DNA from: Zantedeschia hybrid cultivar
Lineage: Eukaryota > Streptophyta > Magnoliopsida > Alismatales > Araceae
NCBI GenBank assembly: GCA_030544215.1
Contig: JARZZO010000014.1
Span: 17,084,234-17,148,233, forward strand
Length of the DNA: 64,000 nucleotides
Direction: 5' to 3'
Both the position numbers and the translations under genes were made by a program. Within the stretch, counting starts at the first letter, position 1; each line of letters opens with the position of its first letter. Under the pieces are notes generated by a model. It did no database searches, was not told where the DNA came from, and worked only from the letters and a program-made list of their open reading frames with translations. Below are positions 46,525 to 57,501 of this stretch, piece after piece.

Positions 46525-47571
46525 TGATGTAGACTGGATCTATCACGACCGGATTCCGAGGCGGGAATCCGGAGAAATGGATCCGAAGCCGGTTCGGATC
46601 GGTGTTATAGAGGCCCGACGGGGATCCTGAAGGCCGAGGAGGCGGAGGCGGAGGCGAAGGCGAGGGTCCGAAGGCCGAAGGGCGCTTCGGTCGGTGCAGG
46701 CTCGTCTCCGGGAAGTCGGGGCCGAGGCTCCTTCGGCGGGCGAAGGGGCGGCGTGGATGAAGCTCTTTCTGGCTGTACTGCCGACAGGCGATGGAACCGA
46801 AGCCGACGGTCGGAGGCCGGGAGGGTCTCGGACTCGGCTTGCTCTTGGATAGTGAGCCCAAAAGCCCTTGTTCGTCGGACGAGAAGACAGCACGGCGCCG
46901 AGTCAGCCGTCGCACGGCGTCGAGACCAGGGAGAGGAATCCGAGGTCGGCGGCCGAGACCGACTCGGGAAGGTCGGCGATGATTCGAACCGAGCTCCTGC
47001 AGGAGGGAAAAAAGAAGAAACCGGTCAGCAGGAGTCCCGGGCTCTGGCCCTTAGGAACCCCCTCCGACGGTCAAGTTAGCTCCTGAAGATGATTCGATTC
47101 AAAAGGCAAGAAGCAGCTTTAATGCTATTTGGACCGTAGTCCTTAAGGGTCTCGGAGGCAAAGAGTTGCATACCTTTGGCAATAAATAGCGGTGTATTTA
47201 TAGCAGAGGATAGAGGTTGGTTAACGGTGGTAGCCGATATAGGACTATGTTTGGGCTTACTGGTAAACCGCCATAGTGCTGGATCCGCCACCAGAGTGGG
47301 CCGGACTCGGCTATCGGGCCGAAGGGGGTTGGGCCGCTGAGGGGCCGAAGCCTGCTGGGCCTTGGGCTGCCGTGCTGTTCCCGGGCCGAAAGCTGGTGGG
47401 CCGCTGACGGGCTGAAGCCTGTTGGGCCGGGAGCGACGGTGCCGCTTACTGGGCCGAGGGCTGCCGGGCCGCCGATGGGCCGGAGGCTCCCGGAGGGCCT
47501 GGTACTGCTGCCGTTGGGCTGAACGGGGTTTGGGCCTGCTCTAATGGGCCGAATCGGATTCTGCCTCATCA
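46525..47571 (-). repeat. 3' LTR of element C
   Basis: Copy of 60338-61384. TATAAATA on the minus strand corresponds to 47195-47202. The U3 half is rich in GGGCCG-type motifs. The polypurine tract occupies 47572-47591. Confidence 0.95.
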
Positions 47572-47591
47572 CATAGTCCCCCACTCTTGTC

Positions 47592-48459
47592 TTCCTCAGC
47601 TCTGAGATGGCGAGAGTATAGCCCGAAGCTGCTAAAAGATCATCATAACAGATGTCTTACCCGAAGCTCTGTTCTCTTTTTACTGGGAAGAGGGGGCCCT
47701 CGGTCGGCCGAGGGCTACGCGGTTGCTTCGTCCCCGCTCGGAGTGGCGACGAAGGCTCGGAGCCAAGAAGCCGAAGGGGCCGAGCCTTCTGACTCGTGTC
47801 AGGCTCCATTAAATGGACGGGATGGCGCGTCGCCTCGCGAGGAAGCACAGGACACGCGCCGCACATCCGGCCGCTCTGTCGAAAACACAAAAGGATCCTG
47901 ACCGCTCTCCGGTCGCGGATCGCCTCGGCTCTCTGCCCGAGGCTTCACTCATATTGCCGCCCTTTTCATCTTCAGCGCGCGGATCGGGACACGCGGCGCG
48001 TATCCGGGCGGCTAGCCGAAGGGTCGAAGCGCCCTCGGCCGTTGATTGCTTCGCTGCAAGTCCCGGAGCCGGTCCGTCATTATTGCCGATGGACAGCGCA
48101 CGTGGCGTGCATCTGAGCGGGGCGAGGGGACGAGCGGGACGATCTCGGCCGTTGGCTTCGGCGGGAGGCGCTCCGAGCGAGCTCTATAAATACAAGCCCT
48201 CAGCAGGGCACTGTTCTTCTTCCTGCTGCTGCGCTTGCGTTTCCTCTGCAATCTTCCAAGCTCTTCTTCCTTCTCCTGCGGAAAGCTAGCTTCCTGAAGG
48301 CTTCGTCCGAGCTCGCCGGCCACCGTGGGAAGGTCTCCATTCCTCGGAGCGCATCGCTGGTGGAGCTGGGAGGTTTGAGGAGCCGCACTCGGCTCAGGAG
48401 AGACTTCCTCCCCCTTCCTGCGAGTAAGCCCTAGCTTTCCTCCTTCCCTTCGTGGCCTT
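47592..48459 (+). promoter_or_regulatory. Upstream region and TATA box of the antisense gene of element C
   Basis: A clear TATAAATA lies at 48185-48192, about 270 bp before the ATG at 48460, on the strand opposite to element C transcription. Upstream DNA holds three diverged blocks with GGACACGCGYCGC, GGCGTGCATC and ATTGCCG motifs. This indicates an independent promoter for the antisense gene. Confidence 0.65.
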
Positions 48460-51021
48460 ATGGTCCGGGATTCTTCCAGTGAGATTACTCCTTCGGACGA
48501 GGAGTATACTCCTTCCCACTCTCTGCGATCTCTCCTATCAGATCCCCTTACCTCAGACTCCCCTGCCCCAGCGATGTCTGAAGAGTCCGAGGTCTCCGGG
48601 AGTGAGGGGTCCGAGGCTTCCGGAGCCGAGGTTTCCGGGGCCGAGGTTTCCGGGGCCGAGACCTCCGGGGCCGAGTACGCCGAAGAGGTCCGGGGCCCAG
48701 GCCAGGCTTCTACTTCGGGACGCCGTCGTCCTGACATGGCTTCGAAAGCATCCTGCGCCCTTTCGGACGCAGAGGTTATGCGCCTGGTCTCTTACTTCCA
48801 GCTCCCTTCTTGGATGACGGTCCTTCGGCCTGACTCCGCCACCCGGGCTAACACTTTCCGCCCGGATTCCTTCTCTATTTACGTTGATAGCTTCGAGGCG
48901 GGTTACCGTCTTCCACTCCCCACCTTCGTCATCAACCTTCTCAGTTTCTACGGGCTGGCTCCGTCTCAGCTTTTTCCCAATTCCTGGCGCACCGTATACG
49001 GTTTCTTGAGCGTCTTCGCTCATGTAAAGATCCGCCCTTCCATCAATGTCTTCCGCTGCCTCTTCAAAATTCAAAGGCAGGGGAAGTCCGAGTGGTACTG
49101 CTTCGTCCCTCGGGTCGGGCGAAGCGTATTCTCCGGGAAGCCTTCGTCCATCCACGGCTGGAAGAGGAAGTTCGTCTTCGTCTCCCTGCCGGAGAAGGAG
49201 GAGGGCGTGTGGCCCTTCCCTACTGAATGGGCGCCGCTGGCTGCAGGCCTCTCAGATCCTCCTATCCTCACCCCGGTCCAGAGCATCCTCGTGGGTCGCA
49301 TCCAGATGATGGCCCCGTACAGTGTCTGGGGGCTTCTCAGCGCATCGGAGCGTCTGGTGACCGCCGGCGTATGGCCGGATCCCCGGTCCGATCCGGTGCG
49401 GGCCTTCCCTTATCTTCCTCCCGGGGAGACTCCGCGGGGCCGCGGAGGAAGGGCCGCCGCTCCTCTGGCCGAAGCTCTTCCGGCTGAGGATGCTGATGAA
49501 GTTTCGGCCGAGGGTAAGTCGGCTCTGAGTTTGTACTTGTTCACTGTTCTGTTTCTGACAGGTTTTTCTTGCTTGCAGCAATGGCCGATCTCGACTCCCT
49601 CCTTGACCGGATATCCGACCAGCGCGGTCCGGGCCGGGCACCGGCCCCGCAGGCGGCAAGCAGGCCCGGCCGAGGCGCTGGGGCTCCGAGGACCCGAGGC
49701 GGGGTCCCAAGGACGGCCGCCTCTTCTGAGGGCCGTGCTGCTGCTGCCGCTCTCGAGAGAGAGCGAAAGTCGAAATTCGCCGCTCGAAGGGGCGGCCGAG
49801 CGTCGAAGCGCCCCCGGTCGGAAGAGGCCGTAGACGCGGAGGAGGCTCCGCTGATCAGGAGGAGTGCCGAGGCCCGAAGGGCCGCGAGGCTGGCATCTCC
49901 TGAAGCGCCGAGGGGCGATTCCCCTTCGGCTGTGGCGGCCGGGGTCGGCGATGAAGGCGCCGGGTCACAGGCGCCCCGGACGCAGCGCAAGTGGTGGCGC
50001 CCCGAACCGGGGATTTACGAGGACGAGAGTATGGAAGACTCGCAGACGTGCCTCCGTCTGCTCCGCAGTCTTACTCTCCCTTCGGCCTTTGAAGGGCTGA
50101 AGCGCCACTCAGTCATCGACCTGGCGGCGATGAGTGCTCGGTTGTCTGTCCAGGTAATAAGCTTGAAGGTGCTTCACTCGAACTTTCCTTAGCTTCCTCT
50201 TGGTCTTCCTTTTTCTCTGATCACTGTTTGCTTTCGGCTCGCAGGCTGCGGTGAAAGGTAGCATCCTGATGCACCATCAGGAGCAGCTCCGACTCCAGCT
50301 CCTGGAGGCCGAGAGGGAGTCAGACGGCTCGGGCTAGGGCACTTCGGTGGTGCCCGACATCGAGCGTTTAGTCGGTGGGCTCGTAACCTCGAGTGCCCAG
50401 GTGCGGGCGCAGCTGGAGGAGAAGACAGCTGAGGCCCGCGCTTCCGCCGAGGCCAAGGTGAAGGCCGAGGGGGAGCTCGCCGCGGCACAGTCCGAGATCC
50501 GGGCCCTCAAGGCCCAGATTCAGGAGAAGGACTCCCGGCCGGCCTCGGAGAAGCGGCGACACGCCGAGGAGGTATCGGCGCTGAAGCGGGAGCTGGAGGA
50601 GGTGGCGGACTTGGCCGTAGCTGAATACAAGGCCGGCCCGGACTTCACCGAAGAGATTATCCAAGCTCAACTGCTGGCTTCTTCCTCCGTCTTCGACCTC
50701 GGGTTGGCTGTCGCCCAGAGGGCCTGCCCGAGCGTCGATCTGACTGGGGTCGCCGTACCGAGGGGCGAGGAAGCCAAGGAGCTCCTGTCTTGGTGGCAGG
50801 GACTTATGGACGAGAGGGCCTCGACTCCTGCGCCGGATGACGAAGCTGCGCCCGCCGAGGGGGCCCCTGAGGAGGCTGTCCCTGAGGAGGCTGCCGACGA
50901 GGAGGCTGCCGTTGAGGAGGCTGCCGCTCCTGAAGCGGTGCAGATCGTCGACTCTCCCTCTCCCTCTCCCTCTCCGGGACAAGCCGCAGCCGAGGTGGAG
51001 GAGGCCGAAGCCGAAGAATGA
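48460..51021 (+). CDS. 'Putative gypsy type transposon' protein (PF04195-like), antisense gene of element C
   Basis: Three exons, 48460-49513, 49579-50153 and 50245-51021, are joined by GT..AG introns in compatible phases. Exon 1 encodes an acidic Ser/Glu head with four VSGAE-type hexamers (about residues 50-75). The domain from about residue 105 contains YVDSFEAGYRLPLP, LLSFYGLAPSQLFPNSWR and FRCLFKIQRQGKSEWYCFVP, which I recognise as the plant 'putative gypsy type transposon' family. Exon 2 is basic and Ala/Arg-rich. Exon 3 is a Glu/Ala/Lys-rich coiled coil, then an acidic EEA-repeat tail. A TAG at 50335-50337 interrupts exon 3 early; the same frame then stays open for 228 codons. Either it is a recent nonsense change or the protein ends there. 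The role of this family is not known to me. Confidence 0.75.
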
Positions 51022-52295
51022 CGCGGGGATCCGCCCCGGTTTCTGCTTCTTCTTCTGTTGTAAGCCCTCGGCTTAGGGTATGGCTGGTTTACGCTTCTTC
51101 TTCTATCGTAAACCTCCGGCCAAGTATACGGCCGGCTTTTACTTCTTCTTCTGTTGTAAGCCCTCGGCCGAGGGTGTGGCCGGTTTTTGTACTTCCTTTT
51201 CTATAAATACAAGGAATGTTTTCGGCTTTACCTTGGTATTCGTGTATGATCGACTGAATATGGCGCTTCAAGAGCCTGAGATCCTGTCATCGTTCGCCAT
51301 AGCTTGTAGGGCCGGGGCCCGATGTATGTTCGGAAAGAATGTCGCCATAGTATTCGGCCGGGGCCTTTACTATCGTGGTCCATATGATCCCGAAGGGACA
51401 TCTTGCCGCTTCTTACGTATGTCGGACGGCCGAAGCCATTCATGCTTCTGCTTGCGCGAATTTAGATATGCCTTGCTGCTTCCCGAATCGGTATACGTGG
51501 CCGGAGCCATTCCCGGTGCGGTTTACACGGACTTAGAAAGAATACCATGCTGCTCCCGATACGGTTTGCATGGCCGAAGTCACTCCCGGTACGGTTTACA
51601 CGGACTTAGAAAGAATACCATGCCGCTCCCGATACGGTTTGCATGGCCGAAGCCACTCCCGGTACGGTTTACACGGACTTAGAAAGAATACCATGCCGCT
51701 CCCGATACGGTTTGCATGGCCGAAGCCACTCCCGGTACGGTTTACACGGACTTAGAGAATACCATGCCGCTCCCGATACGGTTTGCATGGCCGAAGCCAC
51801 TCCCGGTACGGTTTACACGGACTTAGAGAATACCATGCCGCTCCCGATACGGTTTGCATGGCCGAAGCCACTCCCGGTACGGTTTACACGGACTCAGAGA
51901 ATACCATGCCGCTCCCGATACGGTTTGCATGGCCGAAGCCACTCCCGGTACGGTTTACACGGACTTAGAAAGAATACCATGCCGCTCCCGATACGGTTTG
52001 CATGGCCGAAGCCACTCCCGGTACGGTTTACACGGACTTAGAAAGAATACCATGCCGCTCCCGATACGGTTTGCATGGCCGAAGCCATTCCCGGTACGGT
52101 TTACACGGACTTTAGAAAGAATACCATGCCGCTCCCGATACGGTTTGCATGGCCGAAGCCATTCCCGGTACGGTTTACACGGACTTTAGAAAGAATACCA
52201 TGCCGCTCGATTAAAGAAGCCTTTATTCATACTCTTCGGCTGTAAGCCTGCGAAAAAGTGACTTACACATAATAACGCCGAAGGCGCTCTACATT
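51022..52295. repeat. Satellite-like arrays in the 3' region of element C
   Basis: First come three units of ~60 bp (51030-51200: CTTCTTCTTCTGTTGTAAGC, then CTCGGCCGAGGGTGTGGCCG). Then nine well-conserved units of 71, 73 or 74 bp start at 51540, 51613, 51686, 51757, 51828, 51899, 51972, 52045 and 52119, with a partial tenth at 52193. Each holds CCCGATACGGTTTGCATGGC and CCCGGTACGGTTTACACGGA. More diverged units lie left to about 51420. Open frames here are by-products of the repeats. Confidence 0.92.
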
Positions 52296-55200
52296 CTAGG
52301 TGCGAGGGAGAGGCTGGCCCGAAAGGGTCTCCAACCGATAAGCTCCACGCCTGATCACCTCCCTGACTCGATAAGGCCCCTCCCAGTTGGGGGCAAGTTT
52401 TCCTGAGGCTTCGGCTGGTTTGGAAGCATGAGCGTTCCTTAACACGAGGCTCCCTACTTCAAAGCATCGGGGCTTTACTCGAGCGTTGTGGTACCTCGCC
52501 ATGCGCTGTTGATAAGCGGCCAGCCGGACGCGAGCCCTGTCTCGGGTCTCTTCAATGAGGTCCAGGTGGTCTTTCAGTCCTTCTTCGTTGGCCTTCGGAT
52601 CGTAAGCAATGACCCTGGGAGAGGGAAGGCCGATCTCCACCGGAATAACGGCCTCTACGCCATAGGCCATGCGAAAGGGAGTTTCGCCGGTGGGGGTTCG
52701 GCTTGTCGTCCGATAAGCCCACAGAACGCTTGGCAGCTCCTCTACCCAACGGCCCTTAGCTTCGCCGAGGCGGGTTTTCAATCCCTGTAGGAGGCTTCGG
52801 TTAACGACTTCGACTTGGCCGTTTGTTCGAGGATGTGCCACCGAAGTGAATTTGTGGAGTATGCCGAAGCTGGCGCAGTTGTCGCTGAACCGCCGGCTGT
52901 CGAACAGCTTCCCATTGTCAGAAATGATGGCCCGAGGGATGCCGAACCGGCAAATGATGGACTTCCAGACGAAGTTCCAAGCATTGCTATCGGTTATTGC
53001 CGCGAGGGGTTCGGCCTCGACCCACTTAGTGAAATAATCTACCGCCACGATGAGGAATTTTCTCTGGCCGGTGGCAATGGGAAAAGGCCCCAGGAGGTCA
53101 ATCCCCCACTGAGCGAAAGGCCAGGGGTCGGATAAGGGGGTCAGAAGGGCGGCTGCCTGGTGGATGAGGGAGCTATACCTCTGGCATTGATCACATCGCC
53201 GGACGAGGGCTAAGGCGTCCTCTCGGAGTGATGGCCACCAGTAGCCTTGCCTTAGAAGCTTGTGAGCCAAGGCCCTTCCTCCCGCATGCGCTCCGCATAC
53301 CCCTTCATGGACTTCTTTCGTGGCGTAGTCGGCTTCAGCTGGGCCGAGGCACCGCAGCAGTGGTCGGCCGAAGGATTTCTTGTACAGGGCCCCGTCCAGA
53401 AGAAGAAAGTGGGATGAGCGCTGTCGAATGCGCTTTGCCTCCTTCGGATCTGGCGGGACTTCTCCTTGGAGAAGGAAAGCGACGAGGGGGGTCATCCATG
53501 TCTCGGCCTCGGCCTCGGCCTCAGCGACTAGCATGGCCTTGGTTTCGCCGAGGCTTGGTTCGGCGAGCTCCTCGACGAGGATCATTCGGCCTCCCCCCCC
53601 GTCTTGGGTTGACGCCAGCCGGGAAAGTGCATCGGCTCGGGCATTCTCGGCTCTCGGGATCCTCACAACTTCATAAGAGTCGAATTGGGCGAGGATTTTG
53701 CGAGTCACCTGGAGATAAGAAGCCATCATTGCGTCCCGAGCCTCGTACTCCCCGGAGATGTGGCTGGCGATCAGCTGGGAATCGCTGAAGGCCTTCAGGT
53801 TCCGGACGCCGAGCTTCTTTGCGGCCCGGAGGCCGGAGATGAGAGCTTCATACTCGGCGGCATTGTTGGTTGCTGGGAAGGAGAAGCGCAGGGCGTACTC
53901 TGTAACGACCCCTTCGGGCGACGCCAGGATCCATCCGGCGCCGCTGTCCGTGGAGCATGCGGAGCCGTCTACGAAGAGTCGCCATTCGCCGGCCGGTACG
54001 GGAGCCGAAGTAGCCTCGGCTTCGGTCGCGTTTGGCACTGACTGAGGCGCCTCGGAGGCGCCAGGGGTAAGTTCGGCGATGAAATCTGCCAACGCCTGGG
54101 CCTTTATAGCTACCCGAGGAGCGTAGGAGATATCGAACTCTCCTAGCTCGATTGCCCATTTTGCCAGCCTGCCGGACACCTCTGGCCGGGAGAGGACTTG
54201 TCTCAGGGGCTGGTCGGTGAGGACCTTCACGGAATGGGCCAGAAAATAGGGCCGGAGCCTCCTTGCGGTCGAGACAAGGGCCAGAGCCAACTTCTCTAGG
54301 GCAAGGTACCGGAGTTCTGCCCCTTGAAGGGCTCGGCTGGTATAATAAACCGGCTTCTGTATGCCTTCTTGCTCTCGGATGAGGACGGCACTGAGAGCCG
54401 TCTCGGAGACCGCAAGGTATAAGCTCAGGGGTTCCCCGGGAACTGGCTTGGATAAGATGGGGACTTTGGCGAGGTAGGCCTTCAGCTGGTCGAAGGCTGC
54501 TTGGCACTCTTCCGTCCACTCGAAGTTGTTGGCCTTCTTCAGCAGCTTGAAGAAGGGGAAACAATAGTCAGCCGCCCTTGACATGAAGCGACTGAGGGCT
54601 GCGATCCTCCCGTTCAGCTTCTGTACCTCTCGGATGTTTGCCGGGGGGCGCATCTGTACGATGGCCGAAATCTTCTCGGGGTTGGCTTCCACCCCACGGC
54701 GGGTGACCATGTAACCGAGGAACTTGCCGGAGGCTACCCCGAAGGCGCACTTGGCCGGATTCAGCTTTATCTTGTACCGCCTAAGGGCGGAGAAAGTCTC
54801 GGCTAGGTCGGCCAAATGCTCAGAAGCGATACGGCTCTTGACCAACATGTCGTCTATGTAGACCTCCATGTTTCGGCCCAGCTGTGGAGCGAACACTTTG
54901 TTGACCAGGCGCTGGTATGTTGCGCCGGCGTTCTTCAGACCGAAGGGCATTCGGGTGTAGCAGTACAGGCCCAAATCGGTCGTGAAGCTGGTCTTACTCT
55001 CGTCATCCGGATGCATCCGGATCTGGTGGTAGCCCGAATAGGCGTCGAGGAAGCTTAAGAGCTCGTGGCCGGACGTCGCATCCACCACCTGGTCTATCCG
55101 AGGCAGCGGAAAGCTGTCCATCAGACAGGCTTTGTTGAGGTTGGTGAAGTCCACGCACATACGCCACTTGCCCTCTTTCTTTGGCACCATGACCACGTTG

Positions 55201-56477
55201 GCGATCCATTCCGGATGATGCACCTCTCGGAGGTGTCCGGCGTCCAGCCCCTTCTGTACTTCGGCTTGGATGGCGGTTCTCCTTTCTTGATTGAAGGTGC
55301 GCCGCTTCTGCTTTACTGGGGGCTGGTCGGGATCGGTGTGGAGACGGTGCTCGGCTATCTCCGGGTCAACCCCGGGCATGTCCGATGGAGACCAGGCGAA
55401 GACGTCGAGATTCTCTTTCAAGAATTCGGTAAGCTTTTCTGCTTCAATCTTATCCAGGCCGGAGCCTATCATCAGGACTCGTCCCTCGCCTCCCGGAATA
55501 GGGACGGCGAGGAGTGCTTCTCCCGGAGATGCCTCGGCTGATGACTCGATCGTCAGGATTTCGGCTGCGGCCTTCCCTTTGACCGAAATCATGTAGCACT
55601 GCCGGGCTGCTTCTTGGTTCCCTTTGGCCTCGCCTATTCCGTGGTTGGTATGAAACTTCAGCTTCTGATGGAAGGATGATGGCACGGCTCCGACCCCGCC
55701 GATGAGCCTTCGGCCGAATATGGCGTTGTAGGCTGACTCGATTTTTACAACGGCAAAGTCCGTTTCAACGGTTAATTGCCGGGGGGCGGAGCCTAAGGTT
55801 ACAGGAAGCCGAACAATACCCTCTACTCGGCAGGGCGAGCCGTTAAAACCGAAGAGGGGGCCCCGGTGAGGCTTCATGCTAGCCTCACTCAATCCCATCT
55901 TCTCAAAACAGTCGTAAAACAAGATGTTTGGGGCACTTCCATTATCCACAAAGATCCTATGTACATCATAGCTATTTATTACAGCGTTGACGACGAGGGC
56001 GTCATCATGAGGGACCTGAACATCAGTCAGGTCCTCGGCGCCGAAGGTGATGTCTTCTAGACGAGGCCGCTTCGGCTCGCCGCCGACCGCCGCTACGGTG
56101 TTCCGTTGCCGCGACCTTGATCCCTCCCCGGGCCCTCCGGATATCATCATAATAGACCCAGAGCTGGGTCTTTGATGGGATGATTCGACCGGGGCCGAGG
56201 TGGCTTTTGGCGGAGGAGCGGCTTCTATCGCCGGGGGAGGTTGTTGTCTGGGTGCTGCAGGGACGTCTCGGTTCTGCTGCGGCGGCTGCTCCCGCCGATA
56301 CTGCGGCAATCTCCCCTCCCGGATGAGGCGGTCGATTTCTTCCCGGAGCTGCCGGCACTCGTCCATTGTGTGGCCGATCTCTCGGTGATATTCGCAGTAT
56401 TTGCCGGAGTCCCTTCGGCGAGGATCGATCTTGATGCGATCAGGCCGCCGGAGCATGCCCTTCACCTCCATGAGCAT
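52296..56477 (-). CDS. Pol part of element C polyprotein: protease, RT, two RNase H, integrase (1393 codons open)
   Basis: In order (residues of this open frame): knuckle CEYHREIGHTMDEC (28-41); protease with IFVDNGSAPNILFYD (about 180), where the usual D-T/S-G reads D-N-G; RT with KWRMCVDFTNLNKAC, FGLKNAGATYQ and the YIDD box (VYIDDMLVKSR); RNase H (LRYLALEKLALALV); archaeal-type RNase H (LFVDGSACSTDSGAGW, NNAAEYEALISGL); integrase with HEGVCGAH..CDQCQ zinc site, IDLLGPFP, ISDNGKLFDS and TNGQVEVVNR; and a chromodomain-less C-terminus with NWEGPYRVRE. No stop or shift lies within it. It is in the same frame as the Gag segment upstream, separated only by a TGA at 56526-56528. Confidence 0.95.
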   Translation of the reverse strand: MLMEVKGMLRRPDRIKIDPRRRDSGKYCEYHREIGHTMDECRQLREEIDRLIREGRLPQYRREQPPQQNRDVPAAPRQQPPPAIEAAPPPKATSAPVESSHQRPSSGSIMMISGGPGEGSRSRQRNTVAAVGGEPKRPRLEDITFGAEDLTDVQVPHDDALVVNAVINSYDVHRIFVDNGSAPNILFYDCFEKMGLSEASMKPHRGPLFGFNGSPCRVEGIVRLPVTLGSAPRQLTVETDFAVVKIESAYNAIFGRRLIGGVGAVPSSFHQKLKFHTNHGIGEAKGNQEAARQCYMISVKGKAAAEILTIESSAEASPGEALLAVPIPGGEGRVLMIGSGLDKIEAEKLTEFLKENLDVFAWSPSDMPGVDPEIAEHRLHTDPDQPPVKQKRRTFNQERRTAIQAEVQKGLDAGHLREVHHPEWIANVVMVPKKEGKWRMCVDFTNLNKACLMDSFPLPRIDQVVDATSGHELLSFLDAYSGYHQIRMHPDDESKTSFTTDLGLYCYTRMPFGLKNAGATYQRLVNKVFAPQLGRNMEVYIDDMLVKSRIASEHLADLAETFSALRRYKIKLNPAKCAFGVASGKFLGYMVTRRGVEANPEKISAIVQMRPPANIREVQKLNGRIAALSRFMSRAADYCFPFFKLLKKANNFEWTEECQAAFDQLKAYLAKVPILSKPVPGEPLSLYLAVSETALSAVLIREQEGIQKPVYYTSRALQGAELRYLALEKLALALVSTARRLRPYFLAHSVKVLTDQPLRQVLSRPEVSGRLAKWAIELGEFDISYAPRVAIKAQALADFIAELTPGASEAPQSVPNATEAEATSAPVPAGEWRLFVDGSACSTDSGAGWILASPEGVVTEYALRFSFPATNNAAEYEALISGLRAAKKLGVRNLKAFSDSQLIASHISGEYEARDAMMASYLQVTRKILAQFDSYEVVRIPRAENARADALSRLASTQDGGGGRMILVEELAEPSLGETKAMLVAEAEAEAETWMTPLVAFLLQGEVPPDPKEAKRIRQRSSHFLLLDGALYKKSFGRPLLRCLGPAEADYATKEVHEGVCGAHAGGRALAHKLLRQGYWWPSLREDALALVRRCDQCQRYSSLIHQAAALLTPLSDPWPFAQWGIDLLGPFPIATGQRKFLIVAVDYFTKWVEAEPLAAITDSNAWNFVWKSIICRFGIPRAIISDNGKLFDSRRFSDNCASFGILHKFTSVAHPRTNGQVEVVNRSLLQGLKTRLGEAKGRWVEELPSVLWAYRTTSRTPTGETPFRMAYGVEAVIPVEIGLPSPRVIAYDPKANEEGLKDHLDLIEETRDRARVRLAAYQQRMARYHNARVKPRCFEVGSLVLRNAHASKPAEASGKLAPNWEGPYRVREVIRRGAYRLETLSGQPLPRT

Positions 56478-56525
56478 CCGGGAAGGGGGAGCAGGTAAGG
56501 GTAGGTACCGCGGCTGCGGGTCCCG

Positions 56526-57496
56526 TCACCTCTCCCTGTCCCAATCCTCCCGGCGATAACGCTTCCGGGAGGGCTCTTGGTCCTCGGACCAAGGTCGGAC
56601 CGCCGGGGGAGCAGGCGGCGAAGTAGTTTCGGTTGCGCCTCTGCCCCTGGATAGCATCAGGGCCTCTCGGTTGATGTACTTTTGGGCCCGGGCCACGAGG
56701 TCCTGGAAGGTAGGGGGATGGCGCTTTCCGATGGAGCCGAGGAGCCCCTCATCCCGGCACCCGCTGATCACGGCTGAGACCGCGATCGAGCTGTCGAGGT
56801 TTGGGATCTGGGCGGCCTCGGTCCGGAACTTGGTGAAGTACTCCTGGAGAGTTTCGGTGGGGCCTTGCCGGATGGCTAGCAAGCTGGCGGAAGTTTTGGA
56901 CTGCCGGGTGGCATCATAGAACTGGTCGATGAACAACTGGCCCAACTGAACCAGGGAGTGGATGGAGTTGGGGGCCAGAGCCTCGAACCAGGTGAGGGCG
57001 ATTTTTTCAAGGGTGAGGGGGAAAAGACGGCAGCGGACTGCCTCAGAGGTCCCTCGAACCCGAAGATAAGTGTTAAACTTCTGGAAATGACAGACCGGAT
57101 CTGTCATTCCGTCGTAGAGAGGGCCCTTCGACAGCTTGAAGTTGGGGGGTACCTCGGTGGCTAGGAGCTCCGCCGTGAACGGGGTCTGCTCCAGGATGTT
57201 GCTGGTGAGGGGCGCCCCGTGAGGCCGAGACACCATCTGCTGCATCTCTTTGCGCATCGCCGTCAGCCGCTGGTCCAGGTCCGGGGCGGTCGAGGTGGCG
57301 ACAGATTGCCCTCCGGTTCGGGCCGGACGGTACCCTGACGAGGCATAATCCTGCTCCGTCAGTCGATCAGTGCGAGGAGTTCGGACAGGTAGCGTCGGGG
57401 GCTCGCTATGCGTCTCCGCGGCCTCGTTGAGAGGAACCGACGCAGGCGCCGGCCGGAACCGGGCATCTTGTACTGGGCAGAGCGGGGGGAGCGGCG
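56526..57496 (-). CDS. Gag core of element C, ending at an in-frame TGA
   Basis: From 57496 the frame has no stop until 56526. The conserved retrotransposon Gag domain lies at codons after 57257 (LSKGPLYDGMTDPVCHFQKF, LTWFEALAPNSIHS, FTKFRTEAAQIPNL), then a basic tail ending KRYRREDWDRER. The TGA falls where related elements read straight into the knuckle. In GAGAGGTGACGGG, a CGA to TGA change at a CpG is a simple explanation. The N-terminal Gag codons are beyond the solo LTR at 60025-60301. Confidence 0.9.
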
Positions 57497-57501
57497 CCTG
57501 C

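Noticed and set aside
51080..52189. Open frames with repeated GRSHSRYGLHGL peptides
   Set aside because: Produced by the 71-74 bp satellite units; several overlapping frames show the same peptide.
51540..52208. CRISPR-like array
   Set aside because: Units are contiguous without unique spacers, and the DNA is plant nuclear.
53228..56060. Many + strand open frames opposite pol of element C
   Set aside because: GC-rich shadows of the real minus-strand polyprotein; no domain recognised.
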